A stretch of DNA of 38,598 nt from assembly GCA_947570695.1 (NCBI GenBank), contig CANOVB010000013.1, positions 1 through 38,598 of the forward strand, written 5' to 3'. This DNA is from an uncultured Clostridium sp. (GTDB taxonomy: Bacteria; Bacillota; Clostridia; TANB77; CAG-508). This document shows, in pieces, positions 1-7,340 of this stretch. Made by a program: the position numbers and the translations under genes. The notes below the pieces were generated by a model, which ran no database searches, was not told where the DNA came from, and saw nothing but the letters and a program-made list of their open reading frames with translations. Every line of letters starts with the position of its first letter. Position 1 is the first letter of the stretch.

Positions 1-52
1 TCCAAGTAAAGAGCTCTTTTTATTTAGTGTCCACTATATGGGGTTCACTTCA
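1..52 (+). mobile_element. Right end of an IS3-family (IS150-like) element
   Basis: Positions 28-52 read outward into a terminal CA. The reverse complement begins TGAAGTGAACCCC followed by TAGTGGACA, the layout of IS150-group terminal inverted repeats. It matches, with a few differences, the sequence starting TGAAATGCACCCC at 38545. Only this terminus is in the window; any transposase would lie to the left. Family assignment rests on recalled IS150-type ends. Confidence 0.6.
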
Positions 53-158
53 TTAAATTTGCTCTTTAAAGTTTATAGACAAATATTAACAAGGAATATC
101 GGGTAAAGTAAATTTTTATAGGCTAAAATTTATTTATGAACTTAAAAGGAGGAAAAAT

Positions 159-1013
159 ATGAATTGGTGTGAATCTATAAGTAGAGCTATTGAATATATA
201 GAAAATAATTTAACAAATGATATAACTATTGAAGACATTTCAAATTATTCATATATATCATTGTTTTATTTTCAAAAAGGATTTTCTATTATTTGTGGTT
301 ATGGGTTAAGTGAATATATTAGAAATAGGAGACTATCATGTGCAGGTTATGAAGTATTAAATACAGATAATAAAATAATTGATATAGCTCTAAAGTATGG
401 ATATGATTCTCCAGATAGCTTTACAAAGGCATTTACAAGATTTCACGGATCTACTCCAACAGAAGTTCGAAGAGGTGGAAAAATAAAAGAATTTGCGCCT
501 CTAAAAATAAATTTAATTTTGAAAGGTGGTTATACAATGGAGTATAGAATTGAAGAAAGGGAAAGTTTTAAAGTTGTTGGACTAAAGGAAAGTTTTAAGT
601 ATGAAGCTGCAAATCAAGATATACCAAAGCTATGGAGAAAATTTTTTATGAAAAGTGCATTTACCAAAATAAACCCTAAATATGCTGTTAATTTTGATGC
701 TAATATAGGATATGATGTATTTGATTACATTATTGGAGATGATTATAATGAAGATTTTAAAGTTCCTAAAGATTTTGAAATAATAGAAATTCCAAAATTT
801 ACTTGGGCAATATTTACTTGCGTAGGTCCATCAAAAATCAAAATGCCAGAAATCAACGAAAAAATATTTACAGAATGGTTACCAAATTCCAACGATTATG
901 AAATAGCAGCAGGTTATAATATTGAAATGTATTCAAATCCAAAAGATTATAAAAAAGGTGTTGATGATGAAAAATATTATAGTGAGATTTGGATACCTAT
1001 TAAGAGAAAATAA
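159..1013 (+). CDS. AraC-family regulator with GyrI-like effector domain
   Basis: This 284-residue protein joins an N-terminal AraC/XylS double helix-turn-helix (about residues 8-105, including the typical second-helix stretch DIALKYGYDSPDSFTKAF) to a C-terminal GyrI/Rob-like ligand-binding domain (about 122-284). This architecture is typical of stand-alone activators that sense small, often cationic or drug-like molecules in the cytoplasm. The start is set by a strong AAAGGAGG 8-10 bases upstream of ATG. It is the first gene inside the IS terminus and stands alone, with an XRE regulator downstream. The family is certain; the ligand and targets cannot be told from sequence. Confidence 0.9.
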   Translation: MNWCESISRAIEYIENNLTNDITIEDISNYSYISLFYFQKGFSIICGYGLSEYIRNRRLSCAGYEVLNTDNKIIDIALKYGYDSPDSFTKAFTRFHGSTPTEVRRGGKIKEFAPLKINLILKGGYTMEYRIEERESFKVVGLKESFKYEAANQDIPKLWRKFFMKSAFTKINPKYAVNFDANIGYDVFDYIIGDDYNEDFKVPKDFEIIEIPKFTWAIFTCVGPSKIKMPEINEKIFTEWLPNSNDYEIAAGYNIEMYSNPKDYKKGVDDEKYYSEIWIPIKRK

Positions 1014-1114
1014 TAAATTTTCTTAAAGCATATAATTTTGAATGTTAATAAGCATTGCTTGTAGCAACGGACAATTCTTTATATAATAGTTTGTAAGGAA
1101 AGGAGTTGTTAAAA

Positions 1115-1657
1115 ATGTTAAAAGAAAATATTAAACAATTAAGAAAGTCAAAAGGTCTTTCGCAAGAAGAACTTGCTATTAAATTAAATGTAGTAAGACA
1201 AACAATTTCTAAATGGGAGCAAGGATTGTCAGTTCCTGATTCGGAAATGTTAGTTTCAATATCAGAGGTTTTTGAAACACCAGTAAGCATTTTGCTTGGA
1301 GAAAATATTTCGGAGACTAAAGGAGATGATATAAAAGCAATTTCAGAAAAATTAGAAATAATAAATTTACAGCTGTTAAAAAGGGCTAATGCAAGAAGAA
1401 AAATGATTCATTGGATACTAATTTCATTATGTGCAATAATAATGATAATTTCCAGCTATTTATTTTGGTTAAATAGTCCGTATCTAGCTTGGGATTATAG
1501 TAATCCCGAAACAGCAGTTTTAGGGGTTGCTGTTCATTCCTTTGAATGGCTATTTATTAGGATAGCACCAATTATCTTTATTGTATCAATCGTTGGAATT
1601 ATATTAACTCGGAAGAAACGAAAATTAGTGACGTTCATCAAATTTTATTTGCAATAA
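1115..1657 (+). CDS. XRE-family regulator with C-terminal membrane segments
   Basis: The 180-residue protein has an N-terminal Cro/CI-type helix-turn-helix (about residues 5-60, with SQEELAIKLNVVRQTISKWE), a short charged linker, and two hydrophobic segments (about 92-112 and 144-164). It looks like a membrane-tethered DNA-binding protein, a common Clostridia/Bacilli design of unknown signal. I start it at ATG 1115, behind AAGGAG at 1100-1105, not at the in-frame TTG at 1106 that abuts the ribosome binding site. The last dozen residues are basic and cytoplasmic in character. A weak hairpin (about 1684-1706, AAAAGATA pairing with TATCCTTTT) may end the transcript. Confidence 0.85.
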   Translation: MLKENIKQLRKSKGLSQEELAIKLNVVRQTISKWEQGLSVPDSEMLVSISEVFETPVSILLGENISETKGDDIKAISEKLEIINLQLLKRANARRKMIHWILISLCAIIMIISSYLFWLNSPYLAWDYSNPETAVLGVAVHSFEWLFIRIAPIIFIVSIVGIILTRKKRKLVTFIKFYLQ

Positions 1658-1772
1658 GTTTAAAGATAGAAGAATAGGTCAAAAGATATTTTGGCGTATC
1701 CTTTTTATATACATTTTTTAATAATAATGTTACAATAAGATAAATAATAATTTGAAAGTGAGATGAAGTTTT

Positions 1773-2192
1773 ATGGATTTAAAGAAAATAGAAAAATTTA
1801 TTAATAAGCAAAAAGTTAGTTTTATAAGTTCTATTGATAATGAAAATTATCCTAATATGAAAGCAATGCTGAAACCAAGAAAACGAAATGGTTTAAAAGA
1901 ATTTTATTTTTCTACTAATACTTCATCTATGAGAGTGAAACAATACCAAAACAATCCTAATGCTAGTATATATTTTTATCATAAAGGGGTAATTAAGTAT
2001 GTTGGTGTTATGTTAAAAGGAAAAATGGAAGTATTAACAGACCAAGAAACTAAAAATATGATTTGGAAAAAAGGAGATACCATATTCTATAAAAAAGGTA
2101 AAACGGATCCAGATTATTGTGTTTTAAGATTTATTGCAACAAGTGGTAGATATTATTGTGATTTAAAAACAGAAAATTTTGATATAGATTAA
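1773..2192 (+). CDS. Pyridoxamine 5'-phosphate oxidase family (FMN-binding split barrel) protein
   Basis: The 139-residue protein has the small split-beta-barrel fold of the pyridoxamine 5'-phosphate oxidase/general stress protein 26 superfamily: the opening VSFISSIDNENYPNMKAM, a central FYFSTNTSSMRVKQYQNNP, and YVGVMLKGKMEV. Such single-domain proteins usually bind FMN, F420 or a related cofactor; most have no proven reaction, so a vitamin B6 role should not be assumed. It heads a set of three short genes (this one, an acetyltransferase, a ferredoxin) whose gaps share an AATTACAATTT-type repeat. The ribosome binding site (GTGAGATG) is mediocre. Confidence 0.85.
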   Translation: MDLKKIEKFINKQKVSFISSIDNENYPNMKAMLKPRKRNGLKEFYFSTNTSSMRVKQYQNNPNASIYFYHKGVIKYVGVMLKGKMEVLTDQETKNMIWKKGDTIFYKKGKTDPDYCVLRFIATSGRYYCDLKTENFDID

Positions 2193-2210
2193 TTCAAATT
2201 ACAATTTGAA
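2193..2210. repeat. Intercistronic palindrome, AATTACAATTTGAA-type repeat
   Basis: TTCAAATT-AC-AATTTGAA is a perfect palindrome starting right after the stop codon of the flavoprotein gene. Closely related copies occur at 2747-2763 (CAAAATTACAATTTGAAA) and 2965-2980 (AAAATTACAATTTAT), so each of three successive genes is followed by one. The function is unknown. Confidence 0.5.
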
Positions 2211-2231
2211 AAATGGACTGGAGAATTATAA

Positions 2232-2744
2232 ATGTTAGAAATAAGACAAGAAAATAAAAATGACTATGAAGAAGTATATAGTGTAATAAAAACTGCATTT
2301 GAAACAGCAGAGCATAGTGATGGGAACGAGCAAGAGTTAGTAGTAGCATTAAGAAAGAGTAATAGTTTTATTCCAGATTTGTCATTAATAGCAGTTCAAG
2401 ATAATAAAACAATTGGGTATATATTATTTACAAAAATAGAAATAGGAGAATATGAAGAATTAGCTTTAGCACCACTAGGAATACTGCCAGAATATCAAAG
2501 ACAAGGAATAGGAAAAAGACTAATAGAAGAAGGTCATAAAATAGCAAGAAAATTAGGATATCATTACTCTATTGTTTTAGGTAGTGAAAAATATTATCCA
2601 AAATTTGGCTATATTCCAGCAAGTCAATATGGAATAATTGCACCATTTGAAGTACAAAATAAAAATTTTATGGCTATAAAATTAAACTATAGTAATAAAG
2701 AAATAAGTGGAATAGTAAAGTATGCAAAAGAATTTGGAGTATAA
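2232..2744 (+). CDS. GNAT-family N-acetyltransferase (YhbS-like)
   Basis: This 170-residue protein is a GCN5-related acetyltransferase. The acetyl-CoA binding motif A is seen as LGILPEYQRQGIGKRLIEEG (about residues 84-103), followed by LGYHYSIVLGSEKYYPKFGY, the YhbS-type signature GxxxYYxRFGF. The acceptor is unknown; the family acetylates small amines or protein N termini using acetyl-CoA. It lies 39 bases after the flavoprotein gene and is probably cotranscribed with it and with the ferredoxin gene downstream. A modest GGAG lies about 8 bases before ATG. Confidence 0.9.
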   Translation: MLEIRQENKNDYEEVYSVIKTAFETAEHSDGNEQELVVALRKSNSFIPDLSLIAVQDNKTIGYILFTKIEIGEYEELALAPLGILPEYQRQGIGKRLIEEGHKIARKLGYHYSIVLGSEKYYPKFGYIPASQYGIIAPFEVQNKNFMAIKLNYSNKEISGIVKYAKEFGV

Positions 2745-2776
2745 CACAAAATTACAATTTGAAAGGAGATAAATTT

Positions 2777-2965
2777 ATGGATAAAAAATTAAAAATAGTA
2801 ATCGAGAATTGCCCTCAAAATCATAAATGTCCAGCTGTAAATGTTTGTCCATTTGGAGCATTAAGCCAAAAAGATTTTGAAGCACCAAAAGTAGATTATG
2901 ATAAGTGCATAAAATGTGGTAAATGCTCAAATTTTTGTCCCAAAAAAGCATTAGTATTAGAATAA
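2777..2965 (+). CDS. Small ferredoxin-like 4Fe-4S protein
   Basis: The 62-residue cytoplasmic protein carries a complete C-terminal cluster motif, CIKCGKCSNFCP (CxxCxxCxxxCP), and an N-terminal cysteine set (CPQNHKCPAVNVCP) with irregular spacing. The arrangement resembles half-modified 2[4Fe-4S] ferredoxins; whether the first set binds a cluster is unclear. I start it at ATG 2777, 8 bases after AAAGGAGA, rather than at an in-frame TTG inside the upstream repeat. It ends in front of a strong terminator. An electron donor role, for instance to the flavoprotein two genes upstream, is inference. Confidence 0.85.
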   Translation: MDKKLKIVIENCPQNHKCPAVNVCPFGALSQKDFEAPKVDYDKCIKCGKCSNFCPKKALVLE

Positions 2966-2984
2966 AAAATTACAATTTATATGG

Positions 2985-3027
2985 AAAAATAACTAGGAAC
3001 TTTATTATTGTTTCTAGTTATTTTTAT
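2985..3027 (+). terminator. Rho-independent terminator
   Basis: A 16-bp stem (AAAAATAACTAGGAAC against GTTTCTAGTTATTTTT, one G-T wobble) with a 9-base loop and trailing T's follows the ferredoxin gene and closes the three-gene set. Confidence 0.85.
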
Positions 3028-3121
3028 GTTTAGAATTAAGATGATTTTTCATATATTCTAAAAAATTTTCAGCAGGTTTAGAGAATACTTGATATTTTTT
3101 CTAAAAATTATTTTCAAAATA

Positions 3122-3151
3122 TTGATTTTTTAAAGGTTTTACTAGTATAAT
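3122..3151 (+). promoter_or_regulatory. Sigma-A-like promoter for thiE
   Basis: TTGATT at 3122-3127 and TATAAT at 3146-3151 are separated by 18 bp, about 55 bases before the thiE start. I looked for a TPP riboswitch in the leader and found none of its conserved elements. Confidence 0.55.
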
Positions 3152-3204
3152 GTTAGAAACAATATAAATAGTTATTAATAAGACAGTTACTTTGGAGGAT
3201 TAAT

Positions 3205-3855
3205 ATGAAATGCAATAAAAATATGATGTTACTTTATGCAGTTACTAATAGTAAATTACCAAGCGATAAATCTTTAATTGAGCAAGTTGAATCAGCTTTA
3301 AAAGGCGGAATTACTTGTCTGCAATTAAGAGAAAAAGATTTAGATGAAGTTTCTTTTCTTTCTAGAGCAATAGAAATGCAAAAACTATGTGAAAAATATA
3401 GAGTTCCATTAATAATTAATGATAATGTTGATGTAGCTATACAATCTGGAGCAGCAGGAGTTCATGTTGGACAGTCAGATATGCCTGTTACAGAAGTTAG
3501 AAAATTAGTAGGAGATAATATGATTATTGGTGTTTCTGCTCATAATGTTGAAGAGGCAAAAAAAGCAGAGGCAGGTGGAGCAGATTATCTTGGAGTTGGT
3601 GCAATATATGAAACTACTACAAAGCCAGATGCTACTTATGTACCAGTAGATGAACTTAAAAGAATATGTGCTTCAGTAAAAATTCCAGTAGTGGCTATAG
3701 GTGGGATTGATAAAAATACTATATCAAAATTATCTGGAACAGGTGTAGATGGAGTTGCTATGGTTTCACCTATTTTTGCAGTAGATGATATTGAAAAGGA
3801 ATGTAGAAGTTTATTAAGATTGTCTAAAGATATGGTGTTTGACATGGAAAGATAA
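3205..3855 (+). CDS. thiE: Thiamine-phosphate synthase
   Basis: ThiE joins HMP-pyrophosphate and thiazole phosphate to make thiamine monophosphate in the cytoplasm. The 216-residue TIM barrel shows the family's ordered motifs: CLQLREKDL (pyrophosphate/phosphate site), LIINDNVDVA, GVHVGQSDMP, GVSAHN, GADYLGVGAIYETTTKPDA and PVVAIGGI. The length is normal. ATG follows TTGGAGGA. Unusually there are no other thi genes next to it; the neighbour 20 bases downstream is a DUF1848 gene, so either the rest of the pathway lies elsewhere or the cell salvages precursors. Confidence 0.95.
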   Translation: MKCNKNMMLLYAVTNSKLPSDKSLIEQVESALKGGITCLQLREKDLDEVSFLSRAIEMQKLCEKYRVPLIINDNVDVAIQSGAAGVHVGQSDMPVTEVRKLVGDNMIIGVSAHNVEEAKKAEAGGADYLGVGAIYETTTKPDATYVPVDELKRICASVKIPVVAIGGIDKNTISKLSGTGVDGVAMVSPIFAVDDIEKECRSLLRLSKDMVFDMER

Positions 3856-3874
3856 TTAATTTTAGGAGCAAGCA

Positions 3875-4819
3875 ATGATAGTAAATGTAGGTGGAAGAAC
3901 GGATATAGTAAATTATTATAGCGAATGGTTAATGAACAGAATAAAAGAAGAATTTGCATATTCAAGAAATCCATTATTTCCAAACAATGTATCAAAAATA
4001 AGTTTAAGTCCAAAAGATGTAGACTGCTTAATGCTTTGTTCAAAAAACTATAAACCTATTCTAAAATATATGAAAGAAATAAATGAAAAATATAGAATAA
4101 TATGCCATTATACAATAACAGCATATAGCAATGATGTAGAGCCAAATGTACCAAGCATTGATGAATCAATAAAAACTTTAATAGAACTTTCAAAAATTGT
4201 TGGAAAAGAGAAAGTTTTATGGAGATATGATCCTATTCTTTTAACTGAAAAATATACAGTAGAAAAACATTTAGAAACTTTTGAATATATGGCAAAACAA
4301 ATTGCACCATATGTTCAAAGAGCAATATTTAGTTTTGTAGAAATGTATAAGAAATTAGATTATAATATGCCAGAAATTATTCTTTTTGCAGAAGAAGATA
4401 AAATAAAAATTTTAAAAGGAATTGGGGAAATATCAAAAAAATGTAATTTGTATATTCAAACTTGTGGTACTGATGTAAATTATGAAAAATATGGAATTCA
4501 TGTATCTGGATGTACAACATCTGAAATATTAGAACAAGCAAATAATGTAAAATATAAAAATGTAAAATCAAAACCTATTAGAAAAGGTTGCCATTGTATA
4601 CCAAGTAGAGATATTGGAGCATATGATACTTGTTTAAATGGTTGTAAGTATTGTTATGCAAATAAAAGACCAGACCTAGCAAAAGAAAATGTAAAATTAC
4701 ATGATAAAAATTCTCCTTTATTATTAGGTAATATAAAGGAAACAGATAAAATAACAGAAGCAAAACAAGATAGTTTTATTATAAAAGATAAAGGTGAACA
4801 AATGAGTTTAAATATATAG
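3875..4819 (+). CDS. DUF1848 family protein with C-terminal cysteine cluster
   Basis: The 314-residue protein belongs to the DUF1848 family, a TIM-barrel-like set of unknown activity. It begins with MIVNVGGRTDIVNYYSEWL and has the family features CLMLCSKN, WRYDPI and, near residues 238-262, the cysteine cluster CHCIPSRDIGAYDTCLNGCKYCYAN. The final CxxGCxYCYA resembles metal- or Fe-S-binding sites and distantly recalls spore photoproduct lyase-like proteins, but no standard radical SAM CxxxCxxC is present. The start follows TTTTAGGAG at 3862-3870. It is probably cotranscribed with thiE. Confidence 0.85.
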   Translation: MIVNVGGRTDIVNYYSEWLMNRIKEEFAYSRNPLFPNNVSKISLSPKDVDCLMLCSKNYKPILKYMKEINEKYRIICHYTITAYSNDVEPNVPSIDESIKTLIELSKIVGKEKVLWRYDPILLTEKYTVEKHLETFEYMAKQIAPYVQRAIFSFVEMYKKLDYNMPEIILFAEEDKIKILKGIGEISKKCNLYIQTCGTDVNYEKYGIHVSGCTTSEILEQANNVKYKNVKSKPIRKGCHCIPSRDIGAYDTCLNGCKYCYANKRPDLAKENVKLHDKNSPLLLGNIKETDKITEAKQDSFIIKDKGEQMSLNI

Positions 4820-4889
4820 GATTAAATTAATTTAATAGTAATTGAAAAACATTTATGTTTTGATATAAATATATTTAAGGAGTAAAATA

Positions 4890-5246
4890 ATGGCGAGAAT
4901 TTTAAAAAATAAAGAATTAATAAACACAAGATTAGCAACTAATTATGGTGGTTGGACATACTGTGATAAATGTAATGAGAACATAGGATATATATGTTAT
5001 TCAACCTATGACAATTTAAATATGAAATATAAATGTAATTGTGGAAGTGAAGGAAGTATATTAGTAGATTTTGATGATAGTAAAATTGGAAAAAAAAGTT
5101 CAAATGAATTAATTACTATCAAAAATAGATTGTGTTGCCCAAAAGATAATGAACCACTAATTACTATATTAGATAAAAAACTTGAAAATTATGATATGCA
5201 AATTACTTGCAAAGCTTGCAATAGTATTTACATAAAATCAAAATAG
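4890..5246 (+). CDS. Uncharacterised zinc-ribbon-like protein
   Basis: I do not recognise this 118-residue cytoplasmic protein as a named family. It carries two halves of zinc-ribbon type: CDKCNENIGYIC with CNCG near residues 25-50, and CCPKDNEPL with CKACN near 82-112. This suggests two structural zinc sites. There is no transmembrane segment. The start has a good AAGGAG 8 bases upstream. It stands between the DUF1848 gene and a cation antiporter with short gaps on each side. Confidence 0.7.
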   Translation: MARILKNKELINTRLATNYGGWTYCDKCNENIGYICYSTYDNLNMKYKCNCGSEGSILVDFDDSKIGKKSSNELITIKNRLCCPKDNEPLITILDKKLENYDMQITCKACNSIYIKSK

Positions 5247-5329
5247 AATTTTAAAGCTGAAATAATTGCTAAGACAAGTAATTTTGTTAAGAAATTATAT
5301 AATAGAAAAAGTAAATAGAGGAATTATAA

Positions 5330-6499
5330 ATGGAATACAAATATTTACTAGATATAGGATTAATAATTTTAGTAGTAAAAGTTTTTACAATGCTTACTCA
5401 AAAAATAAAAATGCCAAAAGTATTAGGTGGACTTATAGCTGGAATAGTACTTGGACCAGCAATGCTTAATATTGTACAGAATAGTACTATACTAGAAGCG
5501 TTATCAAAATTTGGAATAATACTAATAATGTTTTTAGCTGGAATGGAAACAAGTATAAAAAAATTTATAGCTGATAGTAATAAATATGTAATAATAGCTG
5601 CAGTAGGAGTTGTAGTACCTTTAATATTAGGAGCAATTTTTAGTTTAATATATGTACAAGATTTTAAAACAAATTTATTTTTTGGTGCTGTAATAACAGC
5701 TACTTCTGTTAGTATAACAGTTGAAACTTTAATTGAAATGAAAAAAATTAAATCAAGTGTAGGATTAGCCATATTAGGGGCAGGTGTAGTTGATGATATA
5801 ATGGGAATATTGTTTTTAACAATAATAATGAATAGTGGAAATTTACATATAACTACCTTTGCTATAATGCTATTAAAAATAATTATATTTTTTGGAATGG
5901 CTTTAATATTAGGTTTATCTTTGTTTAAGGTGTTTGAGAAAATAGAGAAAAAAGATGTTAAAACAGAACAAATGCCAACTTATTCTATAGCTTTTGCATT
6001 AATTTTAGCCTATATTGCAGAAAGATTAGGAGTTAGTGGAATAATTGGTGCGTATATAGCAGGGCTTGTTATAGGAAATACAGAAAAAGGAAGAAAAGTA
6101 AAAGGAAAAATTGATTTAGTTGTTGGAATGATTTTTTCCCCTATATTTTTTGCAAGTATAGGCTTAAATTTAGGAAAAATAAATTTTAGTATATCAGTTT
6201 GGGTGTTTATATTAATATTTACAGCAGTTACAATTATTAGTAAAATAATAGGAAATGGATTAGGTGCAAAAATATGTGGATATAGTAATGAAAAATCAGT
6301 TCAAATTGGTATAGGAATGGCAACAAGAGGTGAAGTTGCATTAATTATGGCTGATGAAGCTGAAAAAATAGGTTTAATAAATGAGGAAATATTTTCTATT
6401 GTGATAATAACTGTTTTTTTAGTAACACTTATAACTCCAATTTTATTACATTATAGTTTTAAAACAAAAAATAATCTAGAAACAGAAAATATTACTTAG
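5330..6499 (+). CDS. Cation:proton antiporter (CPA2/KefB-NapA type)
   Basis: A 389-residue integral membrane protein with roughly twelve hydrophobic segments and no cytoplasmic TrkA domain. The CPA2 hallmark acidic pair is in GAGVVDDIMGILFL (about residues 147-160), and the helix-breaking GVSGIIGAYIAGLVIG and GMATRGEVALIMADEA motifs are those of Na+(K+)/H+ exchangers. It would exchange Na+ or K+ for protons across the cytoplasmic membrane; the ion cannot be settled from sequence. ATG follows AGAGGAATTATAA. It looks monocistronic. Confidence 0.92.
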   Translation: MEYKYLLDIGLIILVVKVFTMLTQKIKMPKVLGGLIAGIVLGPAMLNIVQNSTILEALSKFGIILIMFLAGMETSIKKFIADSNKYVIIAAVGVVVPLILGAIFSLIYVQDFKTNLFFGAVITATSVSITVETLIEMKKIKSSVGLAILGAGVVDDIMGILFLTIIMNSGNLHITTFAIMLLKIIIFFGMALILGLSLFKVFEKIEKKDVKTEQMPTYSIAFALILAYIAERLGVSGIIGAYIAGLVIGNTEKGRKVKGKIDLVVGMIFSPIFFASIGLNLGKINFSISVWVFILIFTAVTIISKIIGNGLGAKICGYSNEKSVQIGIGMATRGEVALIMADEAEKIGLINEEIFSIVIITVFLVTLITPILLHYSFKTKNNLETENIT

Positions 6500-6584
6500 G
6501 GCTAATAAAATATATGTATATATGTATAGATTTATAGAATTAAAATTGGTATAATAGGAAAAATAGATGAAAGGAGGTAAATTA

Positions 6585-6782
6585 ATGGCAATAAGATTAA
6601 ATGAAGATAAAGAAATTGTAAAAACTATTAAAGAAGGATTAGAAAGAACGGGAGGATATTGCCCTTGCAGACTGGAAAAAAATCAAGATACAAAATGTAT
6701 GTGTAAAGAATTTCGAGAACAAGTAAAAGATCCAAATTTTGAGGGATATTGTCATTGTTTGCTTTACTATAAATCAAATTAA
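6585..6782 (+). CDS. Ferredoxin:thioredoxin reductase catalytic-subunit-like protein
   Basis: The 65-residue protein has the FTR catalytic signature with all six cysteines: C26-P-C28, C38-M-C40 and C56-H-C58. In this family four cysteines hold a [4Fe-4S] cluster and two form the redox disulfide that reduces thioredoxin with electrons from ferredoxin. It is shorter than plant FtrB, and no variable (alpha) subunit gene is nearby, as in other non-photosynthetic homologues. I start it at ATG 6585, seven bases after AAAGGAGG, not at the ATG at 6567 that precedes that site. Thioredoxin begins 15 bases downstream. Confidence 0.88.
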   Translation: MAIRLNEDKEIVKTIKEGLERTGGYCPCRLEKNQDTKCMCKEFREQVKDPNFEGYCHCLLYYKSN

Positions 6783-6797
6783 AAGGAGAAATAAATT

Positions 6798-7109
6798 ATG
6801 GTAGAAATTAATTTAACAGAGGAAAATTTTGAAGAAGTGCTAAAATCAGAAAAGGTATTGCTAGTGGATTTTTGGGCAACTTGGTGTGGACCTTGTAAGA
6901 TGCTTGCACCAGTTCTTTCAGAATTTGCAGAAGAAAATAAAGATAAAATTAAAGTTGGGAAAGTGAATGTTGATGAGCAAGGGGATTTAGCTATTAAATA
7001 TGGAATTACAAGTATACCAACATTAATATTATTTAAAAATGGTGAAGTAGCAAATATTTCAGTAGGTTTTCATTCTAAAACTGAATTAGAAGAAATGTTA
7101 AATATATAA
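6798..7109 (+). CDS. trxA: Thioredoxin
   Basis: A standard 103-residue thioredoxin: FWATWCGPCKML places the WCGPC active site at residues 29-33, Asp24 is the buried acid, and the cis-proline loop is TSIPT. It reduces protein disulfides in the cytoplasm. It is translationally close to the FTR-like gene upstream, indicating a two-gene ferredoxin-to-thioredoxin relay. AAAAGGAG sits 9 bases before ATG. A stem-loop terminator follows. Confidence 0.97.
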   Translation: MVEINLTEENFEEVLKSEKVLLVDFWATWCGPCKMLAPVLSEFAEENKDKIKVGKVNVDEQGDLAIKYGITSIPTLILFKNGEVANISVGFHSKTELEEMLNI

Positions 7110-7123
7110 TTAAGATATGGCAG

Positions 7124-7178
7124 GAATTTAAGTTAGCTTTAAAAAGTTAGGCTTTAGCTTAAATTTTCGCCTTTTTTT
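7124..7178 (+). terminator. Terminator after trxA
   Basis: AATTTAAG at 7125-7132 pairs with CTTAAATT at 7158-7165, extended by an imperfect inner stem, and is followed by a run of seven T's at 7172-7178. The inner stem has mismatches, so strength is uncertain. Confidence 0.55.
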
Positions 7179-7215
7179 ATATAATAGGAAAGTGCTCTGC
7201 ACTTCCTATTATATA
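7178..7215. repeat. MITE-type terminal palindrome (solo copy)
   Basis: TATATAATAGGAAAGTGC pairs with GCACTTCCTATTATATA across a 3-base loop. The same palindrome occurs at 29558-29594 and, diverged, at 22505-22540. The downstream bases (AAGCTTTCAG, then TTTTTCGCACATCGAACA) are also shared with the 29.6-kb copy, so this is a truncated member of that family. Confidence 0.75.
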
Positions 7216-7284
7216 AAGCTTTCAGAAATTTTTCGCACATCGAACATTTCTTAGCTGTGTGATTTGTTCTATTTAAATTTTTAC

Positions 7285-7322
7285 AAATATGACAAGAATA
7301 TGTCATATTTATATGATATAAT
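7285..7322 (+). promoter_or_regulatory. Operator and -10 of the WYL regulator gene
   Basis: AAATATGACA and TGTCATATTT form a perfect inverted repeat with a 6-base spacer (7285-7310), followed after six bases by TATAAT at 7317-7322. There is no recognisable -35, as expected of an activator-dependent promoter. The same arms, spacing and -10 placement recur at 8230-8268. Confidence 0.75.
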
Positions 7323-7340
7323 ATTTTAAAGGAGAAAATT

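Noticed and set aside
2193..2980. TACAATTT copies near 2.2-3.0 kb as further response-regulator sites
   Set aside because: They are single, lie after stop codons and lack the 11-bp partner seen at 11.65 and 14.5 kb.
3028..3204. Possible TPP riboswitch before thiE
   Set aside because: None of the conserved TPP aptamer elements (such as CTGAGA) are visible in the leader.
5266..5469. Separate small gene overlapping the antiporter start
   Set aside because: It overlaps the well-supported antiporter frame and has no ribosome binding site or recognisable content.
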